Assembly: GCF_039522935.1 (NCBI RefSeq)
Contig: NZ_BAAAEI010000010.1
Location: 1-64,000 of the forward strand
Length of the DNA: 64,000 nucleotides
Source: Bowmanella denitrificans
GTDB lineage: Bacteria > Pseudomonadota > Gammaproteobacteria > Enterobacterales > Alteromonadaceae
Reading direction: 5' to 3'
How positions within the stretch are numbered: position 1 is the stretch's first letter; each line of letters starts with the position of its first letter. Positions 8,258 through 16,906 of this stretch are shown here, piece by piece. A program made the position numbers and the translations under genes. The notes beneath the pieces are model-generated. The model saw only the letters and a list, made by a program, of their open reading frames with translations. It was not told where the DNA came from and did not search any database.

Positions 8258-9175
8258 ATGCTGAGTCGATTATTGCCAGGCACCGGTAGTTTGCGGATTT
8301 TAGACGCTGCAGCACGGCATCTGAATTTTACCCGGGCCGCCGAAGAAGTGGGCTTGACACCGGCCGCCGTCAGTTATCAGATTAAGGAAATTGAGGGGCG
8401 GCTAGGTGTAGTGCTGTTTGAACGGACCAGCCGCAGTATTAAAGTCAGCGAAGCCGGTAAACCGCTGTTGACGGCCGTCGCTGAGGTGTTAGCGCTACTG
8501 GATAAGGCAATTGCAGAGATAACAGCACCGCAGGCCAATAATGTTTTGCAAGTGTCACTGCCGGCGCGTTTGGCAACCAATTGGCTGATGCCAAAATTGG
8601 CCGATTTTAAGCAGTTACACCCTGAGATTCAGCTGGCTTTGGATATTACAGATGATGTGCGGGATTTGGTACCGGGAGGGCCTGATGTGGCAATACGTTT
8701 TGGGCGCGGGCAGTATTTACGGGGAGAAGCTATAAGGCTCACGCAGACCCGTTTGCTCCCAGTTGCAAGCCGGGAGTTATGGCACGCTGCCGATGATCTG
8801 GAGTCCTTGGCCGATTTAACAACTCAAGGCTTTTTGTATGTGGACTGTCAGGTGGAAGGGTTGCAATGGCCGGACTGGTCACAGTGGTTTGCGGCGGCCG
8901 GGCTGTCAATCGCCACCAGGGTAAGAACGCAGAAGTTTTCCGATACCAGTCACTTAATTCAGGCGGTACTGGCTGGTGGTGGAATTGGCCTGGTTGAACC
9001 TATGTTGGTGGGCGCTGAACTGGCAAACAAGCAGTTGATTGCGGTTTCCAAGGTGGCCGTCTCTTTACCTGTAAGCTATGCCTATTACCTGCTTATTCCG
9101 ACGTCATCTGACCACAAGTTTGGGGTATCAGCATTCAAACAATGGTTAGTCGCGCAGTTGGCTGATACAGAATAG
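8258..9175 (+). CDS. LysR family regulator (GcvA-type)
   Basis: A 305-residue LysR-type regulator. ATG 8258 gives MLSRLLPGTGSLRILDAAARHLNFTRAAEEVGLTPAAVSYQIKEIE, the standard N-terminal winged helix; the in-frame reading from 8114 runs antisense through the neighbouring gene and is not credible. The effector domain follows from about residue 90, with PDVAIRFGRGQY and AVLAGGGIGLVEPMLV typical of the GcvA/AmpR subgroup. It is transcribed divergently from the class IV aminotransferase gene with about 100 bp between starts, so it probably controls that gene in response to an amino acid or related ligand. This link is inferred from position only. Confidence 0.9.
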   Translation: MLSRLLPGTGSLRILDAAARHLNFTRAAEEVGLTPAAVSYQIKEIEGRLGVVLFERTSRSIKVSEAGKPLLTAVAEVLALLDKAIAEITAPQANNVLQVSLPARLATNWLMPKLADFKQLHPEIQLALDITDDVRDLVPGGPDVAIRFGRGQYLRGEAIRLTQTRLLPVASRELWHAADDLESLADLTTQGFLYVDCQVEGLQWPDWSQWFAAAGLSIATRVRTQKFSDTSHLIQAVLAGGGIGLVEPMLVGAELANKQLIAVSKVAVSLPVSYAYYLLIPTSSDHKFGVSAFKQWLVAQLADTE

Positions 9176-9288
9176 AGGCAACAAACGAGAGTTCATTGAA
9201 TATTTTCTAGCGCATCCACTCGCCGGGTTGGTAATTTTTGTATATACCTAATAGGGGTATGACAGTTTTGTGACCAATAGGTGACAAG

Positions 9289-9930
9289 GTGAATCGCTGG
9301 CTGGAAATGTTCTGTTTGTTTGGGCTGGTGCCACTGTTGGTGGCGTTTTTTTCCGCTTATTCGGTTAAATGGCTCATTCCCATACTGTTGGTCATTGGAT
9401 TTTTATGTTTATGGCTGCTGCTGAACGATCCAAGATTTAAGCGCTTCCGGCTCTGGCATCTGCAAGGATTAGGTCACTGTCTGCGTCATCAATTGTTGCT
9501 GTTTGCGCCCCTGGCATTAGTCATTAGTGTGTTGGTCTATCTTTGGTTGCCGCAGTTTTTTCTATGGTTACCAAGCAAAGATCATCAGCTTTGGTTACTG
9601 ACGCTGGCCATTTATCCGTTGGTATCGGTGCTGCCGCAGGAACTGGTGTTTCGCACCTTTTTCTTTCATCGCTATAAACATATTTTGCCTTCCAAATTGG
9701 GTCGTTTGGGCTTAAGTACATTCAGCTTTGCCCTGGCCCACGCCGCTTACGGTAACTGGGTTGCGGTTGTGTTGTCCGGGGTTGGCGGCCTGCTGTTTGG
9801 TTATCGGTATATTCAAACCCGCTCTACCTTAATTGTGGCCATTGAACATTCGTTATGGGGGATGTTCTTGTTCACTATTGGCCTTGGCGTCTACCTGATG
9901 CAAATAGAGGGCATAGGCTTAATCAATTAG
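9289..9930 (+). CDS. CPBP family intramembrane metalloprotease
   Basis: A 213-residue protein with about six membrane helices, of the CPBP/CAAX prenyl protease-like family. Motif 1 is PQELVFRTFFFHRY (about residues 115-128), where the canonical EExxxR has Gln in place of the first Glu. Motif 2 is FALAHAAYGN (about 147-156) with the metal-binding His, and motif 3 is AIEHSLWG with the second His. Proteins of this family in bacteria have roles from bacteriocin self-immunity to membrane protein processing. It stands alone, 113 bp after the LysR gene and 77 bp before aguA. Whether the Q-E variant is still a protease is uncertain. Confidence 0.82.
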   Translation: MNRWLEMFCLFGLVPLLVAFFSAYSVKWLIPILLVIGFLCLWLLLNDPRFKRFRLWHLQGLGHCLRHQLLLFAPLALVISVLVYLWLPQFFLWLPSKDHQLWLLTLAIYPLVSVLPQELVFRTFFFHRYKHILPSKLGRLGLSTFSFALAHAAYGNWVAVVLSGVGGLLFGYRYIQTRSTLIVAIEHSLWGMFLFTIGLGVYLMQIEGIGLIN

Positions 9931-10007
9931 GCCATTTCCGATGGCATTGAATACGCTAACGTCTATAATCGGCGGCAATGACCATCCGTAGTGGAATAGC
10001 TGAATTT

Positions 10008-11063
10008 ATGACCGATTCTCGTCGATTGCTGCCCGAATGGGCGCCGCAGGAAGCTGTGATTCTGGCCTGGCCTCATCAGGATACCGATTGGGCACCTTGG
10101 TTGGAAAAAGCCCGTAGCTTATACCTTGAGCTTATTGCTGCCATTAATCAGGCCAATTGCGGGGTGTTACTGCTGATTCGCGAAGCCGATATGGCCGACT
10201 TTCAAACCCGCGCCGCTCACTGCCAGCAAGTGTTGCTGCTTAAAGCCAATCCTAATGATACCTGGCTGCGTGATTATGGCTTTTTGACCTGTGCCTCTGA
10301 GCAGGGTATGCAGCCGGTGGAATACCAGTTTAACGGTTGGGGCAATAAATTCGATGCCCGCCGCGACAATCTGGCTAATCGCGATATTCTGGCCAGATTG
10401 TGTAAATTGCCATTAATCAGTACCGAGATGGTGGCTGAAGGCGGCGCGCTGGAGATAGACGGTGAGGGCCATTTGCTGTCCACTGCCTTATGTCTGCTTA
10501 ACCCAGAACGCAATGGCGCGATGAGCCTGGACCAATACCAGGCGCAGTTTAAGGAGTATCTGGGAGCCAGCCGGGTCAGCATCTTCGAACATGGCCATCT
10601 GGAAGGGGATGATACCGACGGGCATATCGATACCCTGGTGCGTTTTACCCCGGATAAGGGCCTGGTCATTCAATCCTGCTTTAATCGCCCGCAGGATGCG
10701 CATTTTGACGGCTTGCAAGCGCTGGTGGACGAATGCCGCACGGCATTACCTGACCATCAAGTATTTGAATTGCCTCTGCCGGAAATCTATAGCGCCGAAG
10801 GCGACAGATTACCGGCATCCTATGCCAATTACCTGATTAACAACCAGCAGGTGCTATGTCCCATATACGGCCAGCCAGAAGACAAGGTGGCGCTGGAGGT
10901 GCTGACTAAAGCCTATCCGGCCCATAACATTGTGGCATTGGATTGCGCGGTGCTGGTACAGCAATACGGCAGCTTGCATTGCATTAGCATGCAGGTGCCC
11001 CAAGGTACATTAAAAGATGACGTGATGGCGCAATTGCGCAAGGGAGTAACTGTTTATGGCTAA
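10008..11063 (+). CDS. aguA: Agmatine deiminase
   Basis: Hydrolyses agmatine to N-carbamoylputrescine and ammonia, the first step of the agmatine route to putrescine. The 351-residue protein carries the guanidino-modifying enzyme signatures: NDTWLRDYGFLTC, VAEGGALEIDGEG, CLLNPERN, EHGHLEGDDTDGHIDTLVRF with the catalytic His, and the C-terminal nucleophilic Cys in YGSLHCISMQ (plant and bacterial enzymes usually read GNIHCITQQ). ATG 10008 (MTDSRRLLPEWAPQEAV) matches the family start; ATG 9978 is an alternative that adds ten residues. The reading frame overlaps aguB by 8 bp, so translation is coupled. No arginine decarboxylase is in the window. Confidence 0.92.
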   Translation: MTDSRRLLPEWAPQEAVILAWPHQDTDWAPWLEKARSLYLELIAAINQANCGVLLLIREADMADFQTRAAHCQQVLLLKANPNDTWLRDYGFLTCASEQGMQPVEYQFNGWGNKFDARRDNLANRDILARLCKLPLISTEMVAEGGALEIDGEGHLLSTALCLLNPERNGAMSLDQYQAQFKEYLGASRVSIFEHGHLEGDDTDGHIDTLVRFTPDKGLVIQSCFNRPQDAHFDGLQALVDECRTALPDHQVFELPLPEIYSAEGDRLPASYANYLINNQQVLCPIYGQPEDKVALEVLTKAYPAHNIVALDCAVLVQQYGSLHCISMQVPQGTLKDDVMAQLRKGVTVYG

Positions 11064-11943
11064 ACTTAAAGTCGGCCTGGTTCAGCAGGCCGTGGCAAAT
11101 AACGACAAGCTCAGTAACTGGAACAACAGCGCCGCACAGGTGCGTAAGCTGGCCGCTGAGGGAGCCGAATTGGTGATGTTGCAGGAGCTGCACAGCACCC
11201 TGTATTTCTGCCAGGAAGAGAATACCGACTATTTCGATTTGGCTGAACCTATTCCCGGCCCTGCCACCGAGTTTTTTGCCGCCCTGGCTTTTGAGCTGAA
11301 TATTGTGCTGGTCACCTCGCTGTTTGAAAAGCGCGGTTCGGGCCTGTATCACAATACCGCTGTGGTGTTTGACCGCAAGCAAGGCATGGTGGGTAAATAT
11401 CGCAAGATGCATATTCCTGACGATCCCGGTTTTTACGAGAAGTTCTATTTCACACCCGGCGATCTGGGGTTTGAACCTATTCAAACCAGTGTCGGTAAGC
11501 TGGGCGTACTGGTGTGCTGGGATCAATGGTATCCGGAAGCGGCCCGTTTAATGGCTATGCGTGGTGCCGATATGCTGTTTTATCCCACTGCCATTGGCTG
11601 GGATATGACCGATACCGCGGATGAACGCGAGCGTCAGCACACCGCCTGGCATACCATTCAACGCGCCCATGCGGTGGCCAACTCGCTGCCGGTGATTGTA
11701 GCCAACCGTACCGGCTTTGAAGCCTCGCCCATTGAGGGCGACCCGGGTATTCAGTTCTGGGGCCAAAGCTTTGTGGCTGGTCCGCAAGGTGAATTACTGG
11801 CCCAGGCCAGCAGTGATAAAGAAGAAACTTTGCTGGTGGAGCTGGATCTGGCCCGTACCGAAAACGTGAAACGTATCTGGCCCTATTTCCGCGACCGGCG
11901 CATTGACGCCTATGAAGATCTGACCCGTCGCTGGCGCGACTAA
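11056..11943 (+). CDS. aguB: N-carbamoylputrescine amidase
   Basis: Hydrolyses N-carbamoylputrescine to putrescine, carbon dioxide and ammonia. The 295-residue protein has the nitrilase-family triad: Glu in MLQELHSTLYF (about residue 43), Lys in GKYRKMHIPDD (about 118-121) and Cys in GVLVCWDQWYPEAARL (about 155). The HIPDDPGFYEKFYFTPGD stretch is characteristic of the carbamoylputrescine branch rather than nitrilases in general. It overlaps the end of aguA by 8 bp, forming a two-gene putrescine operon closed by a hairpin at 11953. Confidence 0.94.
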   Translation: MAKLKVGLVQQAVANNDKLSNWNNSAAQVRKLAAEGAELVMLQELHSTLYFCQEENTDYFDLAEPIPGPATEFFAALAFELNIVLVTSLFEKRGSGLYHNTAVVFDRKQGMVGKYRKMHIPDDPGFYEKFYFTPGDLGFEPIQTSVGKLGVLVCWDQWYPEAARLMAMRGADMLFYPTAIGWDMTDTADERERQHTAWHTIQRAHAVANSLPVIVANRTGFEASPIEGDPGIQFWGQSFVAGPQGELLAQASSDKEETLLVELDLARTENVKRIWPYFRDRRIDAYEDLTRRWRD

Positions 11944-11952
11944 ACTCGCTTC

Positions 11953-11977
11953 GTGCTCCCCCTATAGGGTGGAGCAC
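11953..11977 (+). terminator. Rho-independent terminator after aguB
   Basis: Perfect 7-bp arms GTGCTCC and GGAGCAC, with a further CCC/GGG pairing inside the 11-nt interval, followed by TTGTTTAATTT. It starts 10 bp after the aguB stop. Confidence 0.7.
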
Positions 11978-12000
11978 TTGTTTAATTTCAATATGCTAGC

Positions 12001-12021
12001 TTGCTGCTTGCTGCTTGTTGC
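12001..12021 (+). repeat. Short heptamer tandem repeat
   Basis: Three head-to-tail copies of TTGCTGC, the last with one change (TTGTTGC), in the intergenic region between aguB and the SRPBCC gene. Too short to be called a functional repeat. Confidence 0.6.
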
Positions 12022-12132
12022 AGAGAATATTGGGGGAATTTCCCCTGCCCAGTCGAAATACAGCATTTCCAGCCGACAATAATGGGATTAGAAGGGCACC
12101 ACGGTGGCGCTCGTTGTTGATTAGCAGGAGAT

Positions 12133-12543
12133 ATGATGAAAATTACTATAGAAACTTTGGTAAACGCCTCTTTAGCTCAAGTTTGGCAAGCCTGGACAAC
12201 ACCCGAACATATTACTCAATGGAATTTTGCTATTGATACCTGGTGTTGTCCCAGAGCGGAAAATCAACTGGTGGTTGGCGGTGCTTTTAACTACCGGATG
12301 GAAGCCAAAGACGGCTCAATGGGTTTTGATTTCTGCGGCACTTATACGGTTGTTGAGCCTCAAAAACTGATTCGCTTTAATCTGGGAGATGAGCGTGAAG
12401 TCAGTGTGGCGTTTCTGCCTACAGAGCAGGGTATCAAGGTCACTGAAACCTTTGAAGCTGAAGATGAGAACTCTGCCGAACAGCAGCGTCAGGGCTGGCA
12501 GGGAATATTGGATAATTTTAAGGCCCATGTAGAGGCTAACTGA
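12133..12543 (+). CDS. SRPBCC (AHSA1/START-like) domain protein
   Basis: A 136-residue single-domain protein of the START/Bet v1-like superfamily, AHSA1 (Hsp90 ATPase activator homologue) branch. Marks are IETLVNASLAQVWQAWTTPEHITQWNFA at the N-terminus, GGAFNYRMEAKDGSMGFDFCGTYTVVEP in the middle, and a C-terminal helix QQRQGWQGILDNFKAHVE. The domain forms a hydrophobic pocket; bacterial members are mostly uncharacterised and I cannot name a ligand. AGGAGAT precedes the tandem ATGATG start. It is followed by a NIPSNAP-like gene 72 bp downstream and could be in the same transcript. Confidence 0.88.
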   Translation: MMKITIETLVNASLAQVWQAWTTPEHITQWNFAIDTWCCPRAENQLVVGGAFNYRMEAKDGSMGFDFCGTYTVVEPQKLIRFNLGDEREVSVAFLPTEQGIKVTETFEAEDENSAEQQRQGWQGILDNFKAHVEAN

Positions 12544-12615
12544 CAACGCCTGAAGCGCTGACCTTATTTTGCCCTAAAGCAGCGTGTCGGCATGGAACTA
12601 TAGAGGAAGAATAAA

Positions 12616-12921
12616 GTGGTAACTTGTTTTCTGCGTTATGTTATCGACCCCAATAAGCTGGAAGAATTTGAAGCCTATGCCAGGATGTGGATCCCGCTGG
12701 TCAATAAATTTGGTGGGCAGCACAACGGCTATTTTCTGCCTTCAGAAGGGGCTAATAATATAGCGTTGGCGCTGTTTACTTTTTCCAGTCTGGCAAGCTA
12801 TGAGCAATACCGCCAGGACTCCTTTAATGATGCCGACTGCCAGGCGGCCTTTCAATACGCAGAGCAAACGCAGTGCATTGTTAGCTATGAGCGTAGCTTC
12901 TTCAGGCCGGTTTTGGCCTGA
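12616..12921 (+). CDS. NIPSNAP family protein
   Basis: A 101-residue dimeric alpha-beta barrel protein. The pattern VTCFLRYVIDPNKLEEFEAYARMWIPLVNKFGGQHNGYFLPSEG followed by LALFTFSSLASYEQYRQDSFNDADCQAA matches NIPSNAP-like small bacterial proteins. The start is GTG 12616, with AGGAAG about 7 nt upstream; the next ATG would remove the first strand. The role is unknown; relatives are small oxygenase-like or binding proteins. The stop codon lies inside a hairpin (12901-12922). Confidence 0.78.
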   Translation: MVTCFLRYVIDPNKLEEFEAYARMWIPLVNKFGGQHNGYFLPSEGANNIALALFTFSSLASYEQYRQDSFNDADCQAAFQYAEQTQCIVSYERSFFRPVLA

Positions 12922-12922
12922 A
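12901..12922 (+). terminator. Hairpin overlapping the NIPSNAP stop codon
   Basis: Perfect 8-bp arms TTCAGGCC and GGCCTGAA with a 6-nt loop; the right arm contains the TGA stop codon. No T-tract follows, so it may act as a weak terminator or as a 3'-end stabiliser. Confidence 0.4.
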
Positions 12923-12997
12923 GGGGCAATTATCAAATAACGCAATGCGTTAGCGCCCAGCCCGCCAGCGGGCCAGGTGACTATGTTGCTGTTGTTG

Positions 12998-13933
12998 TTA
13001 CAGACTAAGGTCGAGCACTATTTTACCCAAGGCCTGATGTGACTCACAGCGTTGGTGGGCTGCCTGGATCTGCTCAAGAGGGTAGACCGAATCAATCGCC
13101 ATCTGCAGTTGCCCGCTCTCAACAAGCGTGGTGATCTGCTCAAGATCGCCGCCATTGGGGTTGACCCACATACGATGAAAATGCACTCGCTTTGCTGCCA
13201 GTTGGGCTTCAGGCAGTTCATCCAGGGTGGAAATTAAAAAGCCGCCGGGTTTAATCAAGTCGACACTTTGCTGCAGTAAGTCGAGGCCGCCACGTGCCGC
13301 ATACACCATGTCAACGGGTTCGATACCCTTATGCCAATCTGCCTGATGGTAATCTCTGACCTCATCTGCGCCTAAGGCTTTGATATAGTCTTGCTTGGAC
13401 GCTGAGCCGGTAGCGATAACCGTCGCCCCTTTGGCTTTGGCCAGCTGTACTGCCAGGCTGCCTACCGCACCGGAGGCATTATGCACCAGCAAGCGCTGAC
13501 CGGATTGTAATTTACCCTGACTAAACAACCCCTGCCAGGCCGTTAGTGCTGCCAGAGGCAGGGCAGCAGCCTGCACAAATGAAAGATTAGTGGGTTTGGG
13601 TCTGACGACATCGGCATCCACGGCTATCCACTGGGCATTGGTGCCCTGGGCCTGAATAGGCGTGTAGGCGTACACCTCGTCACCCGGTTTAAGATGATCA
13701 ACTTTGTCTGCCACCTCATCGATTATGCCAGCACAGTCCCAGCCCAGGATCAGCGGCAACGTATGGGTTTCTGTACCACTGAGCATGCCGTTGCGGATAT
13801 GAAAATCCACCGGGTTGACACCACTTGCCATCACCCGAATCAGTACCTGACCGGGTTGGATCACAGGTTTGGGCTGCTCGCTCACTGTCAGTACTGCGGC
13901 GTCACCATATTGACTAATAAAGGCTGCTTTCAT
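12998..13933 (-). CDS. Zinc-independent MDR / quinone oxidoreductase-like protein
   Basis: A 311-residue NADP-dependent medium-chain dehydrogenase/reductase. The N-terminus MKAAFISQYGDAAVLTVSEQPKPVIQPGQVLIRVMASGVNPVDFHIRNG and GWDCAGIIDEVADKVDHLKPGDEVYA are those of the quinone oxidoreductase (QOR/zeta-crystallin) branch, which lacks the zinc ligands. The nucleotide-binding motif is HNASGAVGSLAVQLAKAKGATVIATGS (about residues 151-177). Such enzymes reduce quinones or alpha,beta-unsaturated carbonyls, and the cytosolic location fits. It is a single gene, convergent with the NIPSNAP gene, with AAGGA upstream of its start. Confidence 0.9.
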   Translation of the reverse strand: MKAAFISQYGDAAVLTVSEQPKPVIQPGQVLIRVMASGVNPVDFHIRNGMLSGTETHTLPLILGWDCAGIIDEVADKVDHLKPGDEVYAYTPIQAQGTNAQWIAVDADVVRPKPTNLSFVQAAALPLAALTAWQGLFSQGKLQSGQRLLVHNASGAVGSLAVQLAKAKGATVIATGSASKQDYIKALGADEVRDYHQADWHKGIEPVDMVYAARGGLDLLQQSVDLIKPGGFLISTLDELPEAQLAAKRVHFHRMWVNPNGGDLEQITTLVESGQLQMAIDSVYPLEQIQAAHQRCESHQALGKIVLDLSL

Positions 13934-14077
13934 TTTTCATTCCTTGTTGGTTTCAGCAGCCTCAGTATCAAGATTTGCCGGTATTCTGGATAATGAAGAA
14001 ATTGAATAGCAATGATTGATAAAAACCATGTATGGCCTGCTAAGGTGTGTTTACCATCTCACAACACTTGGCCCCCT

Positions 14078-14527
14078 ATGTCACTAAAACTGCCGATACC
14101 CTTGCTGTTTGGCGCTCTGGTATTTGCAGCTACCGGGAGTTTGCTTTTGTACTTAGCCATTGACGATATGCTGGACACCAGTCAGTTTCTAAGCGGCGCC
14201 AGCTATGGTGTGGGCACAGTAGAAGACGTTCGCCAGCATTATCAGGAGATTGGCAGCACTGCCAGGCGCTCCCGTACTCTGGTGAATAGCGCACTGATTC
14301 GCCTGACACTGGCAAGTGGCGAGACAGTGTTGGTTGTGCATGATTACGGATTGTGGGAAGCCGAGCTACAAACCGGCCAGCAGGTTAGGCTGGCTTATCA
14401 GGCTCAGGCGCCAGAACAGGCAAAACTGGTAAACTTTGCTGCGTTATGGGCGGGCCATATCGGGATGCTGGTGCTGGGAAGTTTGTTTGTCGGTGCCGCT
14501 TATCTTCTGATCCGAGTGTTTCGCTGA
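14078..14527 (+). CDS. DUF3592-like membrane protein
   Basis: A 149-residue protein with two membrane helices: LLFGALVFAATGSLLLYLAI at the N-terminus and LWAGHIGMLVLGSLFVGAAYLLI at the C-terminus. The intervening 80 residues form a beta-rich soluble loop with GVGTVEDVRQHY ... IRLTLASGETVLVVHDYG ... GQQVRLAYQAQAPEQAKL, the pattern of DUF3592. ATG 14078 is preferred because the 22 extra residues from 14012 have no homology and are not hydrophobic. Function unknown. Confidence 0.72.
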   Translation: MSLKLPIPLLFGALVFAATGSLLLYLAIDDMLDTSQFLSGASYGVGTVEDVRQHYQEIGSTARRSRTLVNSALIRLTLASGETVLVVHDYGLWEAELQTGQQVRLAYQAQAPEQAKLVNFAALWAGHIGMLVLGSLFVGAAYLLIRVFR

Positions 14528-14619
14528 ATTCACCTTGTCAGGGGTCATTCGGCTTTGTTAGATTGCCAGAATATTCAATGGCTTGATGTCGATGCCAAGC
14601 TCAGCTCACAGGGAACTGG

Positions 14620-15027
14620 ATGGAATATCCGATAGCCGGTGCCTGCCAATGTGGCGAGGTAACCTACCAGCTTAATGCGGCACCGCTGATGGTGGTGGCT
14701 TGTCATTGCAAGGAATGTCAGAAGCTCTCGACCAGCGCATTCAGCATTACTGCGGTGGTGAAGGCCAAAGATGTGGAATTTCAAGGTCAGATGCAAAAGT
14801 GGCAGCGTAAGGCCGATAGCGGCAATATTAATGGTGCAATGTTCTGCCCAACCTGTGGCAATCGGCTGTATCACTTTAATCCAGAAGAGCCGGATATTAT
14901 TAAGTTGAAGCCGTCTAATCTATCCGATACCCGGCTTATCCAACCAACCGCCCATGTATGGGTGAGTGAAAAGCAGGATTGGTTTAGCTTACCCGCTGAT
15001 GTTCCTGTTTATGAGCGCCAGCCCTGA
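14620..15027 (+). CDS. GFA family zinc-binding protein
   Basis: A 135-residue protein of the GFA (glutathione-dependent formaldehyde-activating enzyme-like) family. It has the zinc-cysteine pattern GACQCGEVTYQ (residues 8-18), ACHCKECQKLS (29-38) and FCPTCGNRLYHF (87-98), all needed for the two metal sites. Most bacterial GFA proteins have no proven formaldehyde activity and are known only as a fold family. The start at 14620 matches the family N-terminus closely. No thiol- or formaldehyde-related gene is adjacent. Confidence 0.9.
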   Translation: MEYPIAGACQCGEVTYQLNAAPLMVVACHCKECQKLSTSAFSITAVVKAKDVEFQGQMQKWQRKADSGNINGAMFCPTCGNRLYHFNPEEPDIIKLKPSNLSDTRLIQPTAHVWVSEKQDWFSLPADVPVYERQP

Positions 15028-15189
15028 ATTCGCTTAGCTCAGTCGTTTGCACTATTACAGAAGTTACGCAACCACCTGGTCGTCATTTGCACAGTAATAG
15101 GGAGCTGCAGAGCGTTGTGCTTATGTACCAGTTTGCTCAGAACAAGCCAGTAGCTGAGCATGGTTTAGGACAATGGCGACAGATCCCAA

Positions 15190-16029
15190 CTATGCCAGCG
15201 CCTGAGTCAACCACGACAGTACAGGCGAGATACCGTTTGGCACATGGCCTTGCAGATAATATCCCAAACCAGAGCCGACGGGCTTGCCATCAGCTAACGG
15301 CTTAAGTTGTGCGGCGCCCTTTATCAGGGTCTGGCCACTAAACACCAGGCCCAGCCCGGCCTGAGCCTGCTGAATGGCAAACAGCTCTTGATCAAAATAT
15401 GTCAGGCTTATGTGGTCAGTAGAGCTGGCCAGTTGTTGGCAAAAAGTTTGCCATGGGGCGGCTGGCAAGCTGGTGTTTTTCCATCTTGGTAAAAATATGG
15501 GGCAATCCTGCCCGGCCTCGAATCTGGCAAGTTGGCTTGCCGTGCCATACAGGTTGAAATGTTCATGGGTAACGGGCTGAGCCTGGTTTGCTACCAACCC
15601 AAATCTGATCGCCAGAGTACTGACAGACAGCGATGGCTCCAGTTGTTCGCCACTGCGTATTTCTATTGGCGTATCGGGTAATAACGTCTGCATCTCTGCC
15701 ATTCGGGGCAGCAGCCAGAGCGCGGCAAATGACGAAGTACAACGTATCACCAGCCCCTGACTTTGCCCCTTCAACTCCTGAAGCGTCTGACCAATGGCGT
15801 GCAGGCTGGCGCGAGTGACCTTAGCCAATCGGATACCGGATTCGGTTAGTGCAACCTGGCGAACCTGCCGGCTAAATAGTGTTACGCCCAACCAGGCCTC
15901 CAGATTACGAATCTGATGCGATACCGCGGTTGGCGTCAGGTGCAACTCATCGGCAGTCAGTTTAAAGCTGAGATGACGGGCGGCTACGTCGAAAACCCGT
16001 AAGCTGTTAAGTGAAGGAAAGTCTGACAT
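15190..16029 (-). CDS. LysR family regulator (GcvA-like)
   Basis: A 279-residue LysR-type regulator of the GcvA subgroup. The N-terminal helix-turn-helix is FPSLNSLRVFDVAARHLSFKLTADELHLTPTAVSHQIRNLEAWLG. The effector domain begins near residue 90 (GLVIRCTSSFAALWLLPRMAEMQ) and includes a late IQQAQAGLGLVFSGQTL strand. It is divergent from the azoreductase-like gene with 110 bp between starts, so that gene is the likely target. It is a distant paralogue of the LysR gene at 8258. Confidence 0.9.
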   Translation of the reverse strand: MSDFPSLNSLRVFDVAARHLSFKLTADELHLTPTAVSHQIRNLEAWLGVTLFSRQVRQVALTESGIRLAKVTRASLHAIGQTLQELKGQSQGLVIRCTSSFAALWLLPRMAEMQTLLPDTPIEIRSGEQLEPSLSVSTLAIRFGLVANQAQPVTHEHFNLYGTASQLARFEAGQDCPIFLPRWKNTSLPAAPWQTFCQQLASSTDHISLTYFDQELFAIQQAQAGLGLVFSGQTLIKGAAQLKPLADGKPVGSGLGYYLQGHVPNGISPVLSWLTQALA

Positions 16030-16139
16030 TCTCTTATGGATGAATAAATTTCACCTTAAGTGTAAAAAGCATCTTTTGTCAGAGGCAACAAAAATTTGCA
16101 AGATAATCCCTGTTAATTTGAACGAACGGAGCAAAAGCA

Positions 16140-16838
16140 ATGAAAATTCTAAGATTAGATGCCAGTGTCAGGGGCGATAGCCATGAACGACTCAGCTACA
16201 GGTCAATTTCAAGACAGTTAGCCAATCACTTTTTGTCTGAACTTAAGGTGAATAATGTTCACTTTGAAATGAAGTTGAGAGATGTGGGCAAAATCCCCCC
16301 GGCTTTTATTGACGAAGCCTGGCTGGCAGCCTGTTTTACACCAGAAACCAAGCGTACGCCTGAAATGCAACAGGCACTGGCCCTGTCTGACAGCCTGATA
16401 GATGAGTTGCATTGGGCAGACTTGTTACTGATTTCCACCCCTATGTATAACTACGGTATGCCAGCGGCCCTGAAGGCCTGGTTTGATCAGGTTATTCGGG
16501 TGAACAAAACCTTCAGTTTTGACTTGCAACGTGGCGACTTTCCACTGGCCCCGATTTTTTCCGGAAAGCGCCTGGTGTTGGTATCCTCTACCGGGGAATT
16601 TGGCTTTGAGCCGGGTGGTGTGCGTGAGCATATGAATCACTTAACTACCCATATTCGTACCTTAAGCCATTATCTGGGGGTAGAGCAGGTGGATGACGTG
16701 CAGGTGCAATTCCAGGAATTTGCCGATGCACGACATGAGGCGTCCAAAGCCCAGGCTTTTGAGGCGGTGGCTGCACTGGCAAAGGCGTTTCTGCCGCAGG
16801 TGCCTAAACAGATAGAAGAGCTGATGCAGAGCGCTTGA
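16140..16838 (+). CDS. azoR: FMN-dependent NADH:quinone oxidoreductase / azoreductase
   Basis: A 232-residue flavodoxin-like NAD(P)H oxidoreductase. It begins MKILRLDASVRGDSHERLSYRSISRQLANHF, has TPMYNYGMPAALKAWFDQVIRVNKTFSF (about residues 99-126), the FMN-binding and dimer signature of AzoR/NQO-like enzymes, and SSTGEFGFEPGGVREHM. These enzymes reduce quinones, azo compounds and nitro-aromatics with two electrons. GGAG lies 8 nt before the start. Divergent from a LysR regulator, which fits stress-induced control. The symbol is given by family resemblance; a related NAD(P)H-dependent quinone reductase is possible. Confidence 0.82.
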   Translation: MKILRLDASVRGDSHERLSYRSISRQLANHFLSELKVNNVHFEMKLRDVGKIPPAFIDEAWLAACFTPETKRTPEMQQALALSDSLIDELHWADLLLISTPMYNYGMPAALKAWFDQVIRVNKTFSFDLQRGDFPLAPIFSGKRLVLVSSTGEFGFEPGGVREHMNHLTTHIRTLSHYLGVEQVDDVQVQFQEFADARHEASKAQAFEAVAALAKAFLPQVPKQIEELMQSA

Positions 16839-16906
16839 TTTTTTGTTTACTGTTCTGCAGCTATGCTTATCACTGGTAACAGCGAATCAAATTATCCAGA
16901 GTTGTA

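Noticed and set aside
12960..12973. GCCCGC/GCGGGC palindrome between NIPSNAP and quinone-oxidoreductase-like genes
   Set aside because: The loop leaves only 2 nt unless the stem shrinks to 5 bp, and there is no T-tract; not convincing as a terminator.
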